Positions 8,893 to 18,084 of a DNA stretch of 64,000 nucleotides are shown one piece after another. The notes beneath the pieces are model-generated. The model worked only from the letters and a program-made list of their open reading frames with translations, searched no databases and was not told where the DNA came from. This DNA is from Pseudorhizobium flavum. Lineage in GTDB: Bacteria > Pseudomonadota > Alphaproteobacteria > Rhizobiales > Rhizobiaceae. The stretch is taken from assembly GCF_902502825.2 (NCBI RefSeq), contig NZ_LR723673.1, forward strand, positions 62,001-126,000, in the 5' to 3' direction. Position numbers and translations under genes: made by a program. How positions within the stretch are numbered: position 1 is the stretch's first letter; every line of letters begins with the position of its first letter.

Positions 8893-9879
8893 TCATGCAC
8901 GCGGCGCCGGCAGGCGCTCGCGTGACAAAAGTTTGCTGAGGGTGCCGACGATCCCCTCGCGGAACATCAGGACGCAGACGATGAAGGTCGCGCCTTGGAT
9001 GGCCATCACCCAGGATCCGCTTTCCGCCAGATAGGTCTGCATCGCGACGATGATGAACGCGCCGACGACGGGACCGAACGTGGTGCCAAGTCCACCGATC
9101 AGCGTCATCAGCACGACCTCGCCGGACATCGTCCAATGGACGTCGGTAAGCGAGGCGAGCTGGAAGACGAGCGCCTTGGTTGCGCCAGCAAGGCCGGCGA
9201 TTGCCGCCGAGATCACGAAGGCGAGGAGCTTGTAGCCATTGGCGTCGTAACCGAGCGAGATCGCGCGGTTCTCGTTGTCGCGGATGGCACGCAGGGTCTG
9301 GCCGAAGGGGGATTCGACGGTGCGATGCAGGATTGCGAAGCCGATCAGGAAGACCGTGACGACGAACGCGTACATGGCGAGCGTGTTGTTGAGGTCGATG
9401 ATGCCGAAGAGGTGGCCACGCGGAATCCCCTGCATGCCGTTCTCGCCGCCGGTGATGGGCGCCTGTACCGTGAAGAAATAGACCATCTGCGCAAGCGCAA
9501 GCGTCACCATGGCGAAGTAGATACCGTGACGGCGGATCGCCAGCGCGCCGAAGACGAAGCCGAGAAGTGCGGCGGCCGTCGTTCCGAACAGGATACTAAG
9601 CTCCGGCGTCAGGCCGAGATCGCGAGCGGCGTAGCCGCACATATAGGCGGCCGACCCAAAGAAGGCGGCATGGCCGAAGGACAAGAGCCCTCCATGGCCG
9701 ATCAGGAGGTTGAAGGCGCAGGCAAAGAGCGCGAAGCAGAGCGCCTTCATCAGAAAGATCGGATAGACGACGAAGGGCGCCGCGACCAGCAGGATGGCCG
9801 CGAGCGCGACAATCACGATCCGTCCAGTCAGCTCCTTACCGGCCTGTGCCCTCATCTCTATTGTATTGGCGGTATTCAT
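8893..9879 (-). CDS. branched-chain-type ABC transporter permease (LivM family)
   Basis: This 328-residue integral membrane protein has about eight to ten hydrophobic segments. It includes the LivM-type loop LLIGHGGLLSFGHAAFFGSAAY (about residues 62-83) and the later EAA-like GATKALVFQLASLTD region. It pairs with the LivH-type permease encoded upstream, whose stop codon overlaps this ATG (ATGA). GGAGGGC lies five bases upstream of the start. The Liv family takes up amino acids and also aromatic or alicyclic acids. Embedding in a CoA-dependent ring-degradation operon suggests a carboxylic acid substrate rather than leucine (inference). Confidence 0.92.
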   Translation of the reverse strand: MNTANTIEMRAQAGKELTGRIVIVALAAILLVAAPFVVYPIFLMKALCFALFACAFNLLIGHGGLLSFGHAAFFGSAAYMCGYAARDLGLTPELSILFGTTAAALLGFVFGALAIRRHGIYFAMVTLALAQMVYFFTVQAPITGGENGMQGIPRGHLFGIIDLNNTLAMYAFVVTVFLIGFAILHRTVESPFGQTLRAIRDNENRAISLGYDANGYKLLAFVISAAIAGLAGATKALVFQLASLTDVHWTMSGEVVLMTLIGGLGTTFGPVVGAFIIVAMQTYLAESGSWVMAIQGATFIVCVLMFREGIVGTLSKLLSRERLPAPRA

Positions 9880-10763
9880 GTTGCCCTCCCGAACAGACCA
9901 GCGGGCTTTACGACCAGCACAATGGCCATGACGACGAAAATAACGGTATTGGAAGCCTCCGGGTAAAAGACCTTGGTCAGCCCCTCGATCAGGCCGAGCC
10001 CGAAGCCGGAGACGATAGCCCCGAGAATCGAGCCCATGCCGCCGATGACGACAACCGCGAAGACGATGATGATAATGTTGGAGCCCATGACGGGGCTGAC
10101 CTGATAGATGGGCGCGGCCATGACGCCAGCCAGCGCCGCAAGCGCCACACCGAAAGCGAAAGTGAGCGTTATCATAAGCGGCACATTGATGCCGAAGGCC
10201 TGCACGAGTTTCGGGTTTTCGGTTGCCGCGCGCAGATAGGAGCCAAGCCGGGTCTTTTCGATCAGGAACCAGGTCGCGATGCAGATGACGAGCGATGCGA
10301 CCAGCACCCAGGCCCGGTAGCTCGGCAGGAAAACGAAACCGAGGTCCTGGACACCCTGAAGCTGAGGCGGGATCGGATAGGCCAGTCCCGAGACCCCGTG
10401 CTGATTCCGGACGATGCCCTCGATCAGAAGGGCCGTGCCAAAGGTCAGGAGCAGGCCGTAAATGTGGTCGAGCTTGTAGATGCGCCGGAGCATGTATTGC
10501 TCCATGACCACCGCGAGCACACCAACGATGAATGGCGCGAGGATGAGTGCACCCCAGTAGTTGACGCCCAGATAGTTGAGCAGCAGCCAGGCGGCAAAGG
10601 CGCCGAGCATGTAGAGTGCGCCGTGCGCGAAATTGATGATGTGGAGCAGGCCGAAGATAATGGCCAGGCCGAGGCTCAGAAGCGCGTAGAACGAGCCGTT
10701 GATGAGGCCTATCAGGACTTGCCCGAGGAGCGCCTGCAAGGGAATGCCAAGGATGGTCGTCAT
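9876..10763 (-). CDS. branched-chain-type ABC transporter permease (LivH family)
   Basis: This is a 295-residue membrane protein. The N-terminus LLGQVLIGLINGSFYALLSL is followed by GLAIIFGLLHIINFAHGALY, the diagnostic LivH segment near residues 33-52. The C-terminal part has VIGGMGSILGAIVSGFGLG, which contacts the ATPases. GGAGG is about five bases before the ATG. It sits between livF (upstream) and livM (downstream, 4-bp overlap). With LivM it forms the membrane channel of the transporter, which uses the binding protein encoded at 21.3-22.5 kb. Confidence 0.92.
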   Translation of the reverse strand: MTTILGIPLQALLGQVLIGLINGSFYALLSLGLAIIFGLLHIINFAHGALYMLGAFAAWLLLNYLGVNYWGALILAPFIVGVLAVVMEQYMLRRIYKLDHIYGLLLTFGTALLIEGIVRNQHGVSGLAYPIPPQLQGVQDLGFVFLPSYRAWVLVASLVICIATWFLIEKTRLGSYLRAATENPKLVQAFGINVPLMITLTFAFGVALAALAGVMAAPIYQVSPVMGSNIIIIVFAVVVIGGMGSILGAIVSGFGLGLIEGLTKVFYPEASNTVIFVVMAIVLVVKPAGLFGRAT

Positions 10764-10772
10764 GAGCGCCTC

Positions 10773-11492
10773 CTAAACGCCGAGAAATGAGTGGAGGCGT
10801 TCAGAGACGCCAGGAGCGCCGAGTTCGTCTCGGGCAACCATGTCGACCACGCGGCCGTTCTCGATGACGTAGTGGCGGTCGGCGATGCGGCTGGCGAAGG
10901 GGAAATTCTGTTCCACCAGCAGGATCGTGAACCCGCGCTCCTTGAGAAGCCCGATCGCGATGCCGATCTGTTCGATGATCACCGGGGCCAGCCCCTCGGT
11001 TACTTCATCGAGAAGGAGGAAGTCGGCGCCTGTGCGCAGGATCCGCGCCATGGCGAGCATCTGCTGCTCACCGCCCGAAAGCTTCGTGCCCTGGCTGTCG
11101 GCCCGCTCCTTTAGATTGGGAAAGAGAGCGTAGATCTCCTCGACGCTCATGCCGCCCGGCTTGATCTGAGGCGGTAGGAGGAGGTTTTCGGTGACGTCGA
11201 GACTGGAAAAGATGCCCCGCTCTTCGGGTACATAGCCAATGCCGTAGCGGGCGATTTTGTGTGGCGGCAGCCGGGACAAATCGGCGCCGTCGAGGCGGAC
11301 TTCGCCGCGACGCTCGATAAGTCCCATGACGGCGCGCAGCGTCGAGGTCTTGCCCGCGCCATTGCGGCCGAGCAGTGTAACGAGCTCCCCGCGCTCAACA
11401 TGGAGGTCGATGCCATGCAGCACGTGGCTGTCGCCGTAGAAGGCGTTGAGCCCCTCGACGCGCAGGCGCTTTTCACGATGAGGTTCAAGCAT
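10773..11492 (-). CDS. branched-chain-type ABC transporter ATP-binding protein (LivF family)
   Basis: This 239-residue ATPase has Walker A GRNGAGKTS, Q-loop region, signature LSGGEQQMLAMARIL and Walker B FLLLDEVTEGLAP, with the switch His in VEQNFPFASRIAD. The start at 11492 (ATGCTTGA) overlaps the livG stop by eight bases, which implies translational coupling. A longer frame to 11573 runs inside livG and is not used. It energises uptake through LivH and LivM together with LivG. Confidence 0.93.
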   Translation of the reverse strand: MLEPHREKRLRVEGLNAFYGDSHVLHGIDLHVERGELVTLLGRNGAGKTSTLRAVMGLIERRGEVRLDGADLSRLPPHKIARYGIGYVPEERGIFSSLDVTENLLLPPQIKPGGMSVEEIYALFPNLKERADSQGTKLSGGEQQMLAMARILRTGADFLLLDEVTEGLAPVIIEQIGIAIGLLKERGFTILLVEQNFPFASRIADRHYVIENGRVVDMVARDELGAPGVSERLHSFLGV

Positions 11493-12270
11493 GGACGCCT
11501 CCGATATAGGCTTCGCGCACGGCGGGGTTGCTTGAAACCGAAGCGTAATCACCCTCCGCAAGGACGCTACCACGGGTCAGCACGGTGATGGTGTCGGACA
11601 GGTCGGAAACGACGTCGAGATTGTGCTCGACCATCAGGACGGTGCGGTCTTGCGCGACGCGCCGCACGAGCTCGGCGACACGGCCGATATCCTCGTGCCC
11701 AAGCCCCGCCATGGGCTCGTCGAGGAGCAGAAGCTCCGGATCGAGCGCGAGCGTGGTCGCAAGTTCAAGTACCCGCTTGCGTCCGTAGGAAAGGTCTCCG
11801 GCGAGCGCATCCCGATGGGTTTCGAGGCCGACCCATTCGATGAGTTCATCCGCACGGGCGTGGAGTGGATAGAGCGAGCTCTTCGGCTTCCAGAAATGGA
11901 ACGACGTGCTGAGCTTTCGCTGCAGCGCGACGCGTACATTCTCGATGACGGTCAGATGCGCGAAGATCGACGAGATCTGGAAGGATCGCACCATGCCGAG
12001 CCGTGCCGTTGCCGCGGGACCGGTCCGGGTGACATCCTGCCCGTTGAAGACGATCGTGCCGGCCGTCGGCCTCAGGAACTTGGTGAGAAGATTGAAGCAG
12101 GTCGTTTTGCCCGCTCCATTCGGGCCGATCAGCGCATGGATGGTGTGCCGCTTGACGTTGAGATCGACATTTCGCACGGCAACGAAGCCGCGGAACTCCA
12201 TCGTCAGCCCGCGGGTCTCAAGTATGTTGTCTTTCGCATCCGGTTCAGCACCGGCTTGGTTCCTCTCCAT
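11485..12270 (-). CDS. branched-chain-type ABC transporter ATP-binding protein (LivG family)
   Basis: This 261-residue ATPase has Walker A GPNGAGKTT (about residues 50-58), a signature with the LivG-type form LSYGRKRVLELATTL, Walker B LLLLDEPMAGLG and switch His in MVEHNLDVVSDL. The N-terminus is somewhat long and polar before the fold begins at LETRGLTMEFRG. GGGGAGG lies four bases before the ATG. It follows the enoyl-CoA hydratase gene at 12330-13124 in the operon and overlaps livF. Confidence 0.93.
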   Translation of the reverse strand: MERNQAGAEPDAKDNILETRGLTMEFRGFVAVRNVDLNVKRHTIHALIGPNGAGKTTCFNLLTKFLRPTAGTIVFNGQDVTRTGPAATARLGMVRSFQISSIFAHLTVIENVRVALQRKLSTSFHFWKPKSSLYPLHARADELIEWVGLETHRDALAGDLSYGRKRVLELATTLALDPELLLLDEPMAGLGHEDIGRVAELVRRVAQDRTVLMVEHNLDVVSDLSDTITVLTRGSVLAEGDYASVSSNPAVREAYIGGVHA

Positions 12271-12329
12271 GGACCTCCCCCAGGATTGTTGTTTCTTCAG
12301 TTTGGCCGGCTAACTCGGGAGACGACGCA

Positions 12330-13124
12330 TCATGCGCTCCGCTCCTCGAGGAAGTTCGGCTTGCGTTTTTCGAGAAATGCCCGGATGCCTTCGCGGCTCT
12401 CGCCTGATCTCGATGCGGCGACGACCGAGCGCGCTTCACGCTCCAGCTGCTGTTCGAGAGGAGAGTTGAAGCTTTCGACGAGGAGCTGACGGGTCAGCCC
12501 GATGGCTCCGACAGGCGCTTCGGACAGGGCTTCGGCGTAGCGCTGTCGCTCACTCGCGAGCTCGTCATCCTCGACCGCACGGGTAATCAATCCGATCTGC
12601 TCCGCCTCGAGCGCGGGCACCCTGCGATTGGTCAGGAGCAGTTCCTGCGCCCGGCGAATTCCGATGAGGCGCGGCAGATGCCAGGAGGTGCCCACATCCG
12701 GGCTCAGTCCAACGCCAACATAACCGGCAGAAAAGTGTGCAGATTTGGCGGCGATGACGATGTCACCGGCCATTGCGAGGCTCAGCCCGGCGCCTGCAGC
12801 CGGTCCGTTGACCACGACGAGCAGAGGCTTTGTCATCCGCATGAACCGCGTGACCGACATGTGAAGGAGGCCGGCAAGCTCGCTGAAGAAAGATGGTATC
12901 GACGAACCGGAATCCGCGAAGGCCGCGATGTCGCCGCCGGCGCAGAACAGGCGTCCGGTTGCGGTGAGGACCACGCAGCGGACAGTCTCGTCCTGATCGC
13001 ATCGGATCGCGGCCTCGAGCAGAGCGAGCGCCAGCGGCCGATCGAGCGCGTTCCCGGACTCGGGACGGTTCAGCGTCAAGGTGGCGACAGGGCCTTCGAT
13101 CGATAAGGTCAGCGGTTCGGTCAT
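12330..13124 (-). CDS. enoyl-CoA hydratase/isomerase family protein, PaaG-like
   Basis: This 264-residue crotonase has oxyanion segment RLFCAGGDIAAF near residues 58-69 and active-site loop VGVGLSPDVGTSWHLPRL. As in the protein at 4580-5374, this loop has Asp where hydratases have Glu. It ends FLEKRKPNF. The sequence points to an isomerase or a non-standard crotonase reaction. GGAGG is four bases upstream of the ATG. It lies between the thiolase gene and livG. Three crotonase genes in one operon suggest different steps, such as hydration of the ring, isomerisation, and hydration of the open-chain dienoyl or dicarboxyl-CoA; this assignment is inference. Confidence 0.85.
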   Translation of the reverse strand: MTEPLTLSIEGPVATLTLNRPESGNALDRPLALALLEAAIRCDQDETVRCVVLTATGRLFCAGGDIAAFADSGSSIPSFFSELAGLLHMSVTRFMRMTKPLLVVVNGPAAGAGLSLAMAGDIVIAAKSAHFSAGYVGVGLSPDVGTSWHLPRLIGIRRAQELLLTNRRVPALEAEQIGLITRAVEDDELASERQRYAEALSEAPVGAIGLTRQLLVESFNSPLEQQLEREARSVVAASRSGESREGIRAFLEKRKPNFLEERSA

Positions 13125-13148
13125 GGTCCTCCTCGTCCTTTCCTCCGG

Positions 13149-14375
13149 TCACACGCGCTCAATGATGGTCGCGATACCCTGTCCGACGCCTATGCACATG
13201 GTGCAGAGCGCGTAGCGGCCGCCCGACTCCTCCAACTGATGGAGCGCGGTCGTCAGGAGCCGGGCTCCGGACATGCCGAGAGGATGGCCAAGCGCGATGG
13301 CACCGCCATTCGGATTGACGTGCTCCGCATCCTCGGGAATTCCAAGGTCGCGGAGCACGGCGATCGCCTGGGAGGCAAAGGCTTCGTTCAGTTCGATGAC
13401 ATCCATGTCGGCGAGGGTCAGACCTGCCAGCGACAAGACCTTGCGGGTGGCAGGTGCGGGTCCCATGCCCATGATGCGTGGCGGGACGCCGGCAGTTGCC
13501 ATGGCGACGATGCGAGCGCGTGGCGTCAGCCCGTGCCTGCTCGCCGCGGCTTCTGAAGCAAGCAGTAGGGCACAAGCACCGTCGTTGACACCGGAGGCAT
13601 TGCCGGCCGTGACCGTCCCGTCCGGACGCACGACGCCTTTGAGTTTTGACAACTGCTCCAGGGTGGTTTCGGGCCGTGGATGCTCGTCGGTGTCGACGCG
13701 CTTGGGGTCGCCCTTCCGCTGCGCAATCGTGACCGGAACGATCTCGCGGGCAAAGCGGCCGGACGCAATCGCCCTGCCGGCGCGGTCCTGGCTGCGCAGC
13801 GCGAACGCATCCTGATCGGCACGAGAAATCTGGAAATCCTGCGCGACGTTCTCGGCCGTCTCCGGCATGGAGTCGACTCCGTGCAGCGTCTTCATCTGGG
13901 GGTTGACAAAACGCCAGCCGATCGTGGTGTCCTCGATCTTTGCAGCGCGCGAAAACGCGCTATCAGCCTTGCCCATGACAAAGGGAGCGCGCGACATGCT
14001 CTCGACGCCGCCGGCGATCATGAGCCCGGTCTCGCCCGCCTTGATGGCGCGTGCTGCGCTGCCCACGGCATCCATGCCCGATCCACAAAGCCGGTTGACG
14101 GTGGAGCCGGGAACCTCGACCGGCAACTTCGCCAGTAGAGCGGCCATGCGCGCGACGTTGCGATTGTCCTCGCCGGCCTGATTGGCGCAGCCGAGGATGA
14201 CGTCATCGATCGCCTCCCAATCGGCGGAAGCATTGCGTGCGATCAGTTCCGCGATCGGGATTGCTGCCAGATCGTCGGCGCGAACGGCAGAGAGGGCGCC
14301 GGCATAGCGACCGACAGGCGTACGGATGGCATCGCAGATATAGGCTTCCGTCATATGGCAATCGGGCCGTGGCAT
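13149..14375 (-). CDS. acetyl-CoA acyltransferase (thiolase), PcaF/PaaJ-like
   Basis: This 408-residue thiolase cleaves 3-oxoacyl-CoA with CoA. The acyl-accepting Cys is in VNRLCGSGMDAV (near residue 97). The His of NPNGGAIALGHPLGMSGAR and the Cys of CTMCIGVGQG complete the site. The N-terminus EAYICDAIRTPVGRYAGAL resembles the beta-ketoadipyl-CoA and 3-oxo-dicarboxyl-CoA thiolases, which suits cleavage of 3-oxopimeloyl-CoA to glutaryl-CoA and acetyl-CoA. The start at 14375 has AGGAGG four bases upstream; an internal ATG at 14354 would remove seven residues but lacks a close Shine-Dalgarno. Confidence 0.93.
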   Translation of the reverse strand: MPRPDCHMTEAYICDAIRTPVGRYAGALSAVRADDLAAIPIAELIARNASADWEAIDDVILGCANQAGEDNRNVARMAALLAKLPVEVPGSTVNRLCGSGMDAVGSAARAIKAGETGLMIAGGVESMSRAPFVMGKADSAFSRAAKIEDTTIGWRFVNPQMKTLHGVDSMPETAENVAQDFQISRADQDAFALRSQDRAGRAIASGRFAREIVPVTIAQRKGDPKRVDTDEHPRPETTLEQLSKLKGVVRPDGTVTAGNASGVNDGACALLLASEAAASRHGLTPRARIVAMATAGVPPRIMGMGPAPATRKVLSLAGLTLADMDVIELNEAFASQAIAVLRDLGIPEDAEHVNPNGGAIALGHPLGMSGARLLTTALHQLEESGGRYALCTMCIGVGQGIATIIERV

Positions 14376-14407
14376 GGCCCCTCCTCAGCGGCCTCTAAGG
14401 GCCGGAT

Positions 14408-15952
14408 TCAAGTTTCCGACGCGGTTGCGTCCCGGTTTGTCGAAATTAACCGCCGCGCCTCGACGCGCCGGCGCAGCAGTCGCGAGGCGCGATAACGATC
14501 GTCGCCGTACGTTTTGTGCAGGTGGTCGAGCACAGCCAGGATGCGCGGCAGGCCGGCATCGTCGGTCCAGGCGAGCGGACCACGCGGGTAATTCACGCCC
14601 AGCGTCATGGCGCGGTCGATATCCGACGGCGACGCAACGCCCTGGAGCACCGCATCCGCCGCCTCGTTGGCAAGCATCGCAAGCGTCCTCAGCACGACCA
14701 GACCCGGCGCGTCGTCGACAACGGAGACGGCCTTGCCGAGCGAACGGAAGAGCCCGGCGGCCGCGGCTGCGGCGCCTTCCTGTCCCTGGTCGGGGGTGGC
14801 GATGGCGATGCGGGAGGCGGTCTTGTAGTCGAGGGCGAGATCAAAGAGGACGAGATCGGACGGCTCGCCCATCCTGACGCGCGATGTCGCGGTGCGGCCG
14901 TCGGTCAGCGCCAGCGTTGCGCCGTAGATCCGGATATGGCCGCCGCCCTCCTCGCGTGTGACCTGCACTCCGGTTGCCTTCAAGGCATGAACGAGCGGCT
15001 CTGCGGGACCGACATCGCCTTCGACGACCACGAGATCGGGATCGGTCCCAGGCTCAAGCGTCGCAGGGGCCGGTTTTGCGGCATCCGGACGATAGTCGTA
15101 GAAACCGCGGCCGGTCTTGCGGCCGAGCCAGCCGGCGGCGACCAGCTCCTGCTGGGTCAGCGAGGGACGGAAGCGCGGATCGCCGAAATAGGCGTCGAAG
15201 ACCGATCGGGTGACCGCGTAGTTCACGTCGTGGCCGATCAGGTCCATGAGCTCGAACGGACCCATGCGGAAGCCGCCCGCCTCGCGCATGACGGCGTCGA
15301 TGGTGGCGACATCGGCGGCGCCCTCTTCGAGCAGGCGCAGGGCCTCGGCATAGAAGGGACGCGCCACACGATTGACGATGAAGCCGGGTGTCGAAGTGGC
15401 GCGGACCGGTTCCTTCTTCCACGCGAGCGCCGTGTCGAACAGGGTGTCAAGGACGGGTTTGCTCGAGGCGAGGCCGGAGACGATCTCGACCAGCTTCATG
15501 ACCGGCGCGGGATTGAAGAAATGCAGGCCCGCGACCCGTTCCGGCCGCTTCAGTCCCGCCGCGATCGCCGTGACCGACAGGGACGACGTGTTGGTGGCGA
15601 GGATCGCATCCTGCGCAACGACGTCTTCGAGCGCAGAAAATACCTGTCGCTTGACGTCGAGATTTTCCACGATGGCCTCGATGACGAGCCGAGCGTCCTT
15701 CAAGTCGGCAAGTGTGACTGCCACCACGAGCCGCTCCGCGACGGCATCGCGTTCAGCGGCGGTCAGCTTGCCCTTCTCCACCAGCCGATCGAGCCCGGCG
15801 AGCACACCTGCCCTGCCCTTTTCGGCCGCCCCTTCCTTCGCGTCGAACAGGAGCACCGGGTGTCCGGCCTGGGCCACGACCTGGGCGATGCCCGCCCCCA
15901 TTGCGCCGGCGCCGATCACCGCGACGGTGTCTGTCATGGGAAGAGCGGTCAT
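14408..15952 (-). CDS. 3-hydroxyacyl-CoA dehydrogenase (PaaH-like, long form)
   Basis: This 514-residue NAD-dependent dehydrogenase has Rossmann motif VAVIGAGAMGAGIAQVVAQAG at the N-terminus and HFFNPAPVMKLVEIV in the dimer and active-site region. A second 3HCDH C-terminal domain follows in the last 100 residues (GVNYPRGPLAWTDDAGL), as in the long PaaH type. It oxidises 3-hydroxyacyl-CoA to 3-oxoacyl-CoA just before the thiolase encoded next. The start at 15952 has GGAGG upstream and overlaps the stop of the oxidoreductase gene. The longer frame to 16249 lies inside that gene and is rejected. Confidence 0.93.
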   Translation of the reverse strand: MTALPMTDTVAVIGAGAMGAGIAQVVAQAGHPVLLFDAKEGAAEKGRAGVLAGLDRLVEKGKLTAAERDAVAERLVVAVTLADLKDARLVIEAIVENLDVKRQVFSALEDVVAQDAILATNTSSLSVTAIAAGLKRPERVAGLHFFNPAPVMKLVEIVSGLASSKPVLDTLFDTALAWKKEPVRATSTPGFIVNRVARPFYAEALRLLEEGAADVATIDAVMREAGGFRMGPFELMDLIGHDVNYAVTRSVFDAYFGDPRFRPSLTQQELVAAGWLGRKTGRGFYDYRPDAAKPAPATLEPGTDPDLVVVEGDVGPAEPLVHALKATGVQVTREEGGGHIRIYGATLALTDGRTATSRVRMGEPSDLVLFDLALDYKTASRIAIATPDQGQEGAAAAAAGLFRSLGKAVSVVDDAPGLVVLRTLAMLANEAADAVLQGVASPSDIDRAMTLGVNYPRGPLAWTDDAGLPRILAVLDHLHKTYGDDRYRASRLLRRRVEARRLISTNRDATASET

Positions 15953-16953
15953 TCTGGCCTCCTCCCGATCGCGACGGAAGCACGGCCGCCGGTCTTGCCG
16001 GCGGCGACGAAGTTGAGAGCCTCCGGGATGGCTTCGAAGGAAAACGAGCGGGCGATCCGCGGCTTCAGCAATCCCTGGCGCCAGAGATCGAACAGCTCTG
16101 CCTGTGCCGCCTTGAGGCGGTCGGGCGCGCGACGGCGATACTGGCTGAGATCCAGACCGACGATACCGATGTTCTTGAGCAGCAGGTAGTTGACCTTCAC
16201 CGTCGGGATGTCGCCCGCCGCGAAGCCGATCACCACCAACCGTCCGCACCAGGCCGTTGCCCGAAGCGCTGCCGTGAGGAACTCGCCACCGATCGGGTCG
16301 AGAACGACATCGGCGCCCTGACCATTGGTTGCCTCGAGCACTTGCGATCGGACAGCCTCCTTCAGGTCAGCCCCCGAAAGATCGATCGCGGCGTCCGCGC
16401 CGGCCTCGAGGATTGCCTGCCTGTCGGCATCGGTCCGGAAGGTTCCGAGAACTTTTGTGGCGCCCATCGCCCGGGCAATCTGCAGAGCGGCAAGACCGAC
16501 CGCGCCCCCTGCCCCTCCGACGAGCACCGTCTCGCCGCGCTTGAACTGACCGCGCTCGACCAGCGCGAAATAGGCCGTGAGATAGGCGCCACACAGCAAG
16601 GCAGCCTGATCAAGCGGTACGTCGTCGGGCACGGGATAGAATTCGCCGACCTTTGCGATGGCTTGTTCGGCAAAGGCACCGTTCAGCACATAGGCGGCCA
16701 CACGATCACCGACCGAGGTGCCGGTCACACCCTCGCCGGCTGCGCGGACAGTGCCGGAAAACTCCATTCCAGGTGCAAAGGGTACAGGCGGAATGTTCTG
16801 ATAGCGGCCGGAGACGACGAGCGTATCGACGAAGCCGACGCCGGCAGTATCAACGTCTATCACCACTTCATCGCTCGCCGGCACAAGGTCCGGGAGCTCA
16901 TCGATCGTCATGTTTTCGGGAGAACCGGGCTCACGGACGTGAAAACTACGCAT
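15949..16953 (-). CDS. zinc-free NADPH:quinone oxidoreductase-like MDR protein
   Basis: This 334-residue medium-chain dehydrogenase/reductase has an N-terminal GroES-like domain (APGMEFSGTVRAAGEGV) and an NADPH-binding motif VGGAGGAVGLAALQIARAMG around residues 140-160. No structural or catalytic zinc cysteines are present. Family members reduce quinones or enoyl groups of acyl thioesters. In this operon it could act as an enoyl-CoA reductase or a detoxifying reductase; the sequence does not decide. The ATG at 16953 lies seven bases after GAGG and overlaps the end of the CoA-transferase gene; an ATG at 16959 is also possible. Confidence 0.85.
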   Translation of the reverse strand: MRSFHVREPGSPENMTIDELPDLVPASDEVVIDVDTAGVGFVDTLVVSGRYQNIPPVPFAPGMEFSGTVRAAGEGVTGTSVGDRVAAYVLNGAFAEQAIAKVGEFYPVPDDVPLDQAALLCGAYLTAYFALVERGQFKRGETVLVGGAGGAVGLAALQIARAMGATKVLGTFRTDADRQAILEAGADAAIDLSGADLKEAVRSQVLEATNGQGADVVLDPIGGEFLTAALRATAWCGRLVVIGFAAGDIPTVKVNYLLLKNIGIVGLDLSQYRRRAPDRLKAAQAELFDLWRQGLLKPRIARSFSFEAIPEALNFVAAGKTGGRASVAIGRRPE

Positions 16954-18061
16954 GGGCATACCTCGCGGCGGCTTCGCCGAGACGCGGTGCCGAGAAGCAC
17001 TCGGGTCTCGTCCGGAAGATCGGGGCGATCGGAACAGGTAGGGCCGGCAGTTTGACCTCGCCGGCCTCGAGTTTGTCGCTGAACAGGCCGCGCTCCGTGA
17101 CATGATGGTCGGCGACGGCTTCCTCGAGCGTGGAAACGATCGAGCAACAGACATCAAGCTCGTCGAAGAGAGACCGCCATTCGGCCGCCGTTTTCCTGCC
17201 GATGCGTTCCGCTATGGCCGCGATCGTTTCTGTCGCTGGGGCGCTGGCCTCTCGCAAGGACGCCGGCAAGCCGATGATCTCGACAAACTCCGACCAGAAC
17301 TTGTCCTCGATCGGTGCTGCTGCGAGGAAACGGTCATCGGCCGTGCGAAAAATCTGGTAGCGCTGCGAGCCGCCGGTGGTCAGGTCGGCCCCCGCAATTG
17401 GCCAGCCGCGACCGGAGAAGCCGGCGCTCAGTCCCCAGGACAGATAGCCGAACAGGTTGTCGGTCATGGCAACATCGATATGCGAGCCATGGCCACTCAC
17501 GTCGCGCTGGCGCAGAGCCAGCAGGAGGTTGATCACGGCCGGCAGGGCGCCGCCGGCGATGTCTCCGGCAAGGAAGGACGGCAGGACCGGAGCGCCGTCA
17601 CGTTCGGCCGACATTCCGAGCAGACCCGCCTCCGCCTGGAAGTTGAGATCGTGGCCGGCCTTGCCTGCTTTCGGACCGGTCTGCCCCCAGCCGGTGATCG
17701 AACAATAGACCAGTCGCGGATTGCGCTTCGCCATCGCCTCGTAGCCGAGACCGAGGCGGTCCATGACGCCAGGCCGGAACTGCTCGATGACGACGTCGGC
17801 CTTTTCGATCAGCGGCCAGAGGGTTTCGAGTGCCTCGGACGTCTTCAGGTCGAGGGCGATCGACTGCTTACCGCGGTTCAGCATGGCGAACAGCAAGCTT
17901 TCGCCAGCGACGACTGGCTCGTAGGCGCGCATCGCATCGCCGCCATCCGGACGTTCGATCTTGATGACGTTCGCGCCTGCCTCGACCAGCATCAGGCTGG
18001 CGAGCGGCCCCGGCAGCAGCGTCGAGAAGTCAATAACGAGAAGATCTTTCAATGGAGACAT
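16946..18061 (-). CDS. CaiB/BaiF-family (class III) CoA-transferase
   Basis: This 371-residue class III CoA-transferase has N-terminal LLVIDFSTLLPGPLASLMLVEAGANVIKIERP. The acyl-accepting Asp is most likely the one in SHIDVAMTDNLFGYLS (near residue 185). It moves CoA between carboxylates without ATP. In the operon it lies between the hydratase gene (18085-18855) and the quinone-oxidoreductase gene. It could activate the incoming acid using a product CoA ester, giving a second activation route beside the ligase at 24910-26553 (inference). GAGGG precedes the ATG by seven bases. Confidence 0.88.
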   Translation of the reverse strand: MSPLKDLLVIDFSTLLPGPLASLMLVEAGANVIKIERPDGGDAMRAYEPVVAGESLLFAMLNRGKQSIALDLKTSEALETLWPLIEKADVVIEQFRPGVMDRLGLGYEAMAKRNPRLVYCSITGWGQTGPKAGKAGHDLNFQAEAGLLGMSAERDGAPVLPSFLAGDIAGGALPAVINLLLALRQRDVSGHGSHIDVAMTDNLFGYLSWGLSAGFSGRGWPIAGADLTTGGSQRYQIFRTADDRFLAAAPIEDKFWSEFVEIIGLPASLREASAPATETIAAIAERIGRKTAAEWRSLFDELDVCCSIVSTLEEAVADHHVTERGLFSDKLEAGEVKLPALPVPIAPIFRTRPECFSAPRLGEAAARYAHA

Positions 18062-18084
18062 TTACTACCCTCGGCGTTGCCCGC

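Noticed and set aside
14516..16189. 557-codon plus-strand frame opposite the hydroxyacyl-CoA dehydrogenase gene
   Set aside because: The opposite strand carries a dehydrogenase with Rossmann and active-site motifs; the plus-strand protein is Arg/Asp-rich with no domain.
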